A DNA stretch of 64,000 nt from positions 147,119,935 to 147,183,934 of the forward strand of contig NC_135715.1 in assembly GCF_964656455.1 (NCBI RefSeq), in the 5' to 3' direction. This stretch comes from Halichoerus grypus. Lineage: Eukaryota; Chordata; Mammalia; Carnivora; Phocidae. Position 1 is the first letter of the stretch, and the number at the start of each line of letters is the position of its first letter. Under the pieces are notes generated by a model. It was not told the origin of the DNA. It made no database searches and saw only the letters and a program-made list of their open reading frames with translations. Below are positions 59,205 to 64,000 of the stretch, in pieces. The position numbers and the translations under genes were made by a program.

Positions 59205-60315
59205 CTTTCTTTTTATAACATTTTATTTTCAAGTCCAAGGAAAGGACAATTTAATAACTGGAAAAACATGATAAATTACCAGTCAATGCTCATGCTTACT
59301 AATTACATACTTGGGTATTATCCTTGTGGACTTTGTAAAACTCACATCACTTTATTAGTTCAAATTATTATAAATTAGTTCAAATATTATAAATTTTAAA
59401 TTATGTTAAGTATGTTAATTGTCACTGTCAGTTATAATGGATCTAATAAACTGGGGCTAAGTTAGGTATCTTATAGAATTTCATTAACATTTACCAAAAT
59501 TGTATTCCAATAATTAAGAGATTTAGTTCAGCTTTCTAAACCCAACACAGGAAGTAATTTAGAAATCAGAAATTTAAGATTCAATATCTAGTAATGAAAA
59601 ACTTTAAGCATTTACAAAAAGAGCTTAAAATTGGCATTTTATATATTAAACCCATTCTAAGTCAATAACCTGGTGCTATATTGAATTAAGAGAAGCAATA
59701 ATTATCAAAGAGTAGTATTCTTTAAGTCTCTATTTTACCATACCATATATATTGTGTGATGACAATTGCAATGAAAATACATAAAAGAGATAACCAAATA
59801 GTACTTAAGGAGCTAAAATACCCATCTTAAATTTTATTTCGGCAAGTTCGTATTCATTTAGATTTTAGAACATTGGTATAATGTGTTTCCTTGTAATCAT
59901 ACCCAGAAACACTTAAACTGAAAATACTCAGTGGCTACATCAGCCCAAAGCTTAGAAGCACAAAATGAAAAGAGTAACTGATACATTTTTTAAAAGACCC
60001 AATAGCCTTTGTAAATTTGACAGAAATTTTATTTAGACCAGAACTGCCACCCGAGTCTGTAGAAACTGATTTCAGTATAGTACATCTTATGATATGAATT
60101 GAGGTCCCCTCTCTCTCCCCCACCAAAAAAAAAACTAAAAAAGAAGGCAAAAAAATAAATTCAAATTGGAAGATCTGTATCTGGAAGCCTCCTACTGTCC
60201 ACATCATTTGATGTTAGCTATAATGTGGATTTATTGATACTAATAACCTAAATCCTCTTAATATCCAGCTCTGGCATTAAACCAGTGTCATTGTGGTTTA
60301 AGGCCTGAAATAAAT
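59205..60315. other. Unique AT-rich DNA, no gene seen
   Basis: A short tandem duplication (ATTAGTTCAAATTATTATAA, 59354-59395) is the only structure seen. Confidence 0.4.
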
Positions 60316-60320
60316 ATTAT

Positions 60321-60768
60321 GTGTTGCCTTGACATCTGATTCCAGCGTCTTAAAAGGCCTAACGACAGTTCCCTGCTCCACTCTGCTCTCAGAGACAAAA
60401 TCCCCTAGCCAAACAAACCCATCACAGAAACCAACTCCGTGCCTACTTATCCTTGTATCCCAGGTTTCAGTTGACCACCAGCCTGCAGAATTACTGGAAC
60501 AAGCCAATCACATCCTCCCATAGGACCCCAGAGTCATCTCACCCTCTTGTCACTACAAAGCCTGCTCCCTTAGCCCTCTATTTGTTCCTCTGTTCTTAAG
60601 ATCACCTTCCCTTGACATGTGGTGTGCGGCATCCTCCTCCATCAGACTGTGAGTACATGTGACTAATAAATTGCTGTTGTCTCATCTTTCCAGAGTCTGG
60701 TGTCATTTGTTTGGCCTTCCCCATAACCCTAGGGCAAGAATCCTTCCCTTACTAATGGGGTGACAAAG
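60321..60768 (+). mobile_element. ERV-type solo LTR
   Basis: A GC-richer block with an AATAAA signal at 60665-60670, followed by TTGCTGTTGTCTCATC and a GTTTGGCCTTCCCC end, in LTR order (U3, R, U5). No internal retroviral sequence flanks it. The exact ends and target duplication are not settled. Open frames on both strands (60298-60523) are within U3. Confidence 0.6.
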
Positions 60769-60869
60769 AGGTGATCAAAACAGTCATAAAAACATGGGAC
60801 AAAAAAATCATAACTCAGATATAAATTAAAATGATTATTACTAATAAAATGATGATAATAATTACCATT

Positions 60870-60975
60870 GGGGCACTGGGTGGCTCAATCGGTTAAGCTT
60901 CTGGGATTGAGCCCCATGTGGGAGTCTGCTTGAGATTCTCTCTCTCCCTCTCCCTCTGCCCCTCCCCCCACTCGT

Positions 60976-61011
<36 letters not shown>

Positions 61012-61040
61012 CCCTCAAACAAATAAATAAATATTTTAAA
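60870..61040 (+). mobile_element. can-SINE, plus strand, with internal deletion
   Basis: GGGGCACTGGGTGGCTCAATC runs after TTAAGCTTCTGG straight into GATTGAGCCCC, losing about 45 bp between the A and B boxes. A (CT)n tract (60977-61010) has expanded in the body. Confidence 0.93.
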
Positions 61041-61059
61041 AGTAATAATAATTATCACC

Positions 61060-61265
61060 TATACAGCTTTCTATATGCTAAGTACTGTGCTGGGTATTCT
61101 ACATACATGTTGTTATTCAATCTTTTGAACAGCTCTATGATATATTCACATTTTATGGACAAAGAAAATAAGGTTTACAGGAGTTAAGTAATTTAATCAA
61201 GGTTATAAAACTATTCGGGCAATAAGCTAAGATTTAAATTTAAGCAGTCTGACACCATCACCCTA
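61060..61265 (-). mobile_element. MIR SINE, minus strand, nearly full length
   Basis: TGCTAAGTACTGTGCTGGGT, AGTTAAGTAATTTAATCAAG and AGCAGTCTGACACC match MIR in reverse over most of its length. Confidence 0.8.
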
Positions 61266-61412
61266 AAAGACAAAATCATTATCATTCATATAGATCTAAT
61301 CTATATATTTCAGTTCTAGTAAGAAGTCATCTCATGTCTTTCAGGGCAACTTATCAAACATCCATAATATAATGAACTCTTTTCAAAGGAAATAATATTT
61401 ATTAAATCCTAT

Positions 61413-61750
61413 TCTTTTTTTTAAGATTTTATTTATTTGGGGCACCTGGGTGGCTCAGTCGTTAAGCGTCTGCCTTCGGCTCAGGTCATGATCCCAGGGT
61501 CCTGAGATCGAGCCCCGCATCAGGCTCCCTGCACCGCGGGAAGCCTGCTTCTCCCTCTCCCACTCCCCCTGCTTTTGTTCCCTCTCTCGCTATATCTCTC
61601 TCTGTCAAATAAATAAATAAAATTTTATTTGACTTTAAAAAAAGAGATTTTATTTATTTATTTGACAGAGAGAGAGAGAGCACAAGCAGGGTGAGGAACA
61701 GGCAGAGGGAGAAGCAGGCTCCCTGCTGAGCTGGAAGCTGACGCTGGGCT
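61413..61750 (-). mobile_element. Truncated can-SINE (minus) hosting another SINE
   Basis: TTTTTTTTAAGATTTTATTTA at 61413-61438 and, after the inner SINE, GACAGAGAGAGAGAGAGCAC to GCTGACGCTGGGCT. The head half (B and A boxes) is missing; the sequence changes at about 61750 to L1. Confidence 0.9.
61424..61658 (+). mobile_element. can-SINE, plus strand, nested in another SINE
   Basis: The inner SINE begins at 61439 (GGGGCACCTGGGTGGCTCAG). A 15-bp duplication AGATTTTATTTATTT lies at 61424-61438 and 61644-61658, inside the T-rich tail of the older minus-strand copy. Confidence 0.95.
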
Positions 61751-61850
61751 TCTGCACATTGTCAGAAGACATGAACAGACATTTCTCCAAAGAAGACATT
61801 GAGATGGCTAATAGACATATGAAAAGATGCTCAACATCACTCTACCACTC
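61751..61850 (+). mobile_element. L1 ORF2 fragment
   Basis: CAGAAGACATGAACAGACAT, TTCTCCAAAGAAGACATTGA and AATAGACATATGAAAAGATG are conserved L1 ORF2 sequence ([15 protein letters not shown]). Only about 95 bp remain, joined directly to the broken SINE. Confidence 0.85.
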
Positions 61851-61917
61851 TCCTACATTTTTTAAGCACAAGGAGAGTCCTCAAATCTCTATCCATAAGA
61901 CAAATATAGACAGAAAT

Positions 61918-62039
61918 GCAGAAAGGAAATGCAGAAAGGAAAATGAAAAGAGGTTATAAAAGTAAGGAAAATATTTTAAGTCATCATAGTCACTTGACTA
62001 TGTCTAAGGGCCAAAATCTTGTCTAAGGGCCAAAATATT
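61918..62039. repeat. Two short tandem duplications
   Basis: GCAGAAAGGAAAT-type 13-bp units near 61918-61945, and 19-bp units (TGTCTAAGGGCCAAAATCT) at 62001-62039. Confidence 0.8.
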
Positions 62040-62044
62040 TTTGT

Positions 62045-63185
62045 GAAATTACCTGCACAAATTTTGCTACAATTTGTGAGTTGAATTAATATTAAATATA
62101 AAATATTAATAAAATCCTAAAAAATTTAAATCACTTTTAAAGAGTCATTCTTTGTTCACTTGGTAATGAACAAACTTAAAATGTGACTCTTTTGGAATTG
62201 CTTCATTTTCTGAGGCAAAACATTAGAGATTTTTAATAGTACTTCATTTCTATTAAGTTAAATTTATCATTTAGAACCAGGGAAAAAATGCTGAGAGAAC
62301 AAAACATTTCTCCTAGTGAGGTGAAAATAAGAGCTTGAGTGGTTATCATGTGAAATAAAACCGAGAAGGGTGGGGCATGTTATGATAGTTCGGGGCTTAA
62401 AGGAATCAAATAATACTTGCTATTCCTCCCCTAGGTTTGAAAACAATTGGGAGATAGACTCAAATTTCACGCTATTACCTTTGTTTCTAATGAAACAGAC
62501 TGGAGAATATGGTTTAGAGCTGCAATTTTGCCAGGTATCTTGATACTTTACAGACGTGTTTTCAGGCAAAAGCAGTGCAGGACTGTTTCAGGCTTCCGCC
62601 CAAAGGCAGACAGAAAGAGACCCAAATTCAAGCACTTTGTGGCAGTCAGACTGAAGAACCAAGAGACAGGGCGAGAAAAAGAATAAGTTATTCAGTTTCT
62701 TCTCCCATACTTACTAGGTTGCATTATTCTCTCTCAGAGGAGTGAATGAAATGTGGAAAAAGAAACTGGACATTTTACACCCCGTGAAGTCCCTCCACAT
62801 GGAAACAAAAGGCCAGGATATGGAGGTTTTCCTCTAACAAACGTGTGTGCCTCATAATTCTTACTTGAATACTGGGGAAATCCCTAGGATCACCAACTTC
62901 TACTAAAATTAAAGTGGTTTTAGGTTTTTATTTTTAGTCCAAATTTGGTAAACCATCTCATAAGGAAAGGAAATGTTTATATTCATGTGTATATGTTTTT
63001 GTTCTCCCAGAGAACTATCCACAGAAAAGTAAATTCAATAACTTTCATTGAAACCCCTACACACTATGGGTATAGGAAAACAAATATCCATGTGATTAAG
63101 GAAAATGATTAAATATGAGAACAGATAGAAACCACAGGCCATATCCAAACCATATGAGTGTGATGGAAAAGAGAGTCGGTAAGGT
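62045..63185. other. Unique DNA, no gene supported
   Basis: The 79-codon frame at 62447-62686 is basic at its end and has no recognisable domain or start context. Confidence 0.4.
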
Positions 63186-63191
63186 CAAACA

Positions 63192-63423
63192 AAAATCTTA
63201 GAAAATAGGGCGCCTGGGTGGCTCAGTTGGTTAAGCGACTGCCTTCGGCTCAGGTCATGATCCTGGAGTGTCTGGATTGAGTCCCGCATCGGGTTCCCTG
63301 CTCGGCAGGGAGTCTCCTTCTCCCTCTGACCCTCCCCCCTCTCATGTGCTCTCTCTCTCATTCTCTCTCTCTCAAATAAATAAATAAAATCTTAAAAAAA
63401 AAAAAAGAAAATCTTAGAAAATA
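63192..63423 (+). mobile_element. can-SINE, plus strand, very young
   Basis: The SINE begins at 63208. A perfect 16-bp duplication AAAATCTTAGAAAATA lies at 63192-63207 and 63408-63423. Same subtype as the copy at 54828. Confidence 0.98.
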
Positions 63424-63424
63424 A

Positions 63425-64000
63425 AGAATATTTGACCAGGCATAAAATTTACAGAGATTTCAGTAAAGGGTAGAGTAAGCTACACTTGAGAGGAATAGCT
63501 ACTGTATTTATTGAGGGTGTACTTAAACCTGTAATACTATCACAATAGACAAGATTCCAAATAACCCTTTTTATATTTTTCCAACAGAGTGAGAGCCAAT
63601 GGTGATCTGATTTCTGTTTCTGGTCCTACAAAATCTCTGTTCATATGACTGTTGAGCATCAAGTACTGTAACAGTTCCTGAAACACCAAAAGATACTTTC
63701 TGTAAATGCCACAGTTGCTAATGTTTAATGGCCATCAAAATGCTCTATGTGGAGTATAATTTAACAGAATTGGTTCTGTGACTTACCACAGCAACTATCT
63801 TAAAGTATGATTGTAAGAATAACTTCCTGACTGAATGTTGATAAAAGTTTTTGAATATTTAAATTTCTATCAATATTTAGCTAAGAAAAATATGTTTAAA
63901 AATCACACTTGCCTGTAATCATACTTAAACTGGGATAAACTATCCAATTTCTCAAAATATGGCATTTTGTGTAACCTTCATTCCAGCTCTCATCTAAGCA
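63425..64000. other. Unique DNA to the window edge, no gene seen
   Basis: No supported feature. Confidence 0.4.

Overview
The window is non-coding DNA from a carnivoran mammal. The clearest marker is a set of about 23 copies of the tRNA-Lys-derived can-SINE. On the plus strand these have a head near GGGGCGCCTGGGTGGCTCAG, a CT-rich middle and an AAATAAATAAAATCTTT tail. The head, A-box and tail resemble what I recall of the arctoid type (bear, seal or mustelid) rather than dog SINEC_Cf or the cat type, so I infer an arctoid caniform. The rest of the repeat content is typical for a mammal: young and old L1, HAL1, L2, MIR, MLT1-type LTRs, class I ERV solo LTRs, hAT and Tigger DNA transposons, and microsatellites. 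I find no intact protein-coding gene and no structural RNA gene.

Layout. At 1-2 kb there is a 60-bp tandem duplication, a SINE and unique DNA. At 2.06-6.86 kb lies a young 5'-truncated L1 with a 20-bp target-site duplication, broken by stops and by an inserted SINE. At 7-11 kb there are older L1 pieces, a MIR, and a Tigger-like element that keeps the start of its transposase. At 12-20 kb are a possible CR1/L3 LINE fragment, MIR, MLT1, purine tracts, a second young L1 (17.2-18.06 kb) and L2. At 21-24 kb one old L2 is split by two antisense MLT1 LTRs and an ERV1-type solo LTR, with a related LTR and an odd hairpin just downstream. At 26.8-27.3 kb a long inverted repeat sits beside an open frame with splice-like borders. 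From 28 to 41 kb there are SINEs, MIR, MER5-like and other hAT elements, HAL1 and old L1, with a small CpG-bearing CRE/ETS motif cluster at 39.17 kb. At 41.4-47.6 kb there is L2, MIR and L1 3' ends. At 48.3 kb there is a strong precursor-like hairpin. From 50 to 64 kb there are more SINEs (some nested), LTRs, an L1 reverse-transcriptase fragment carrying a retrocopied 3' end, and a near-complete hAT element.

Nothing here works as a pathway. The window looks like an intron or gene desert shaped by successive insertions, and the nesting gives relative ages: L2 and MIR first, then MLT1, DNA transposons and ERV1, then L1, then SINE. The items most worth follow-up are the 48.3-kb hairpin, the 26.8-kb hairpin with the adjacent candidate exon, the LTR-tip hairpin at 23.13 kb, and the retrocopy at 56.8-57.1 kb. 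Repeat family names are from memory of consensus features and were not checked with a repeat library.
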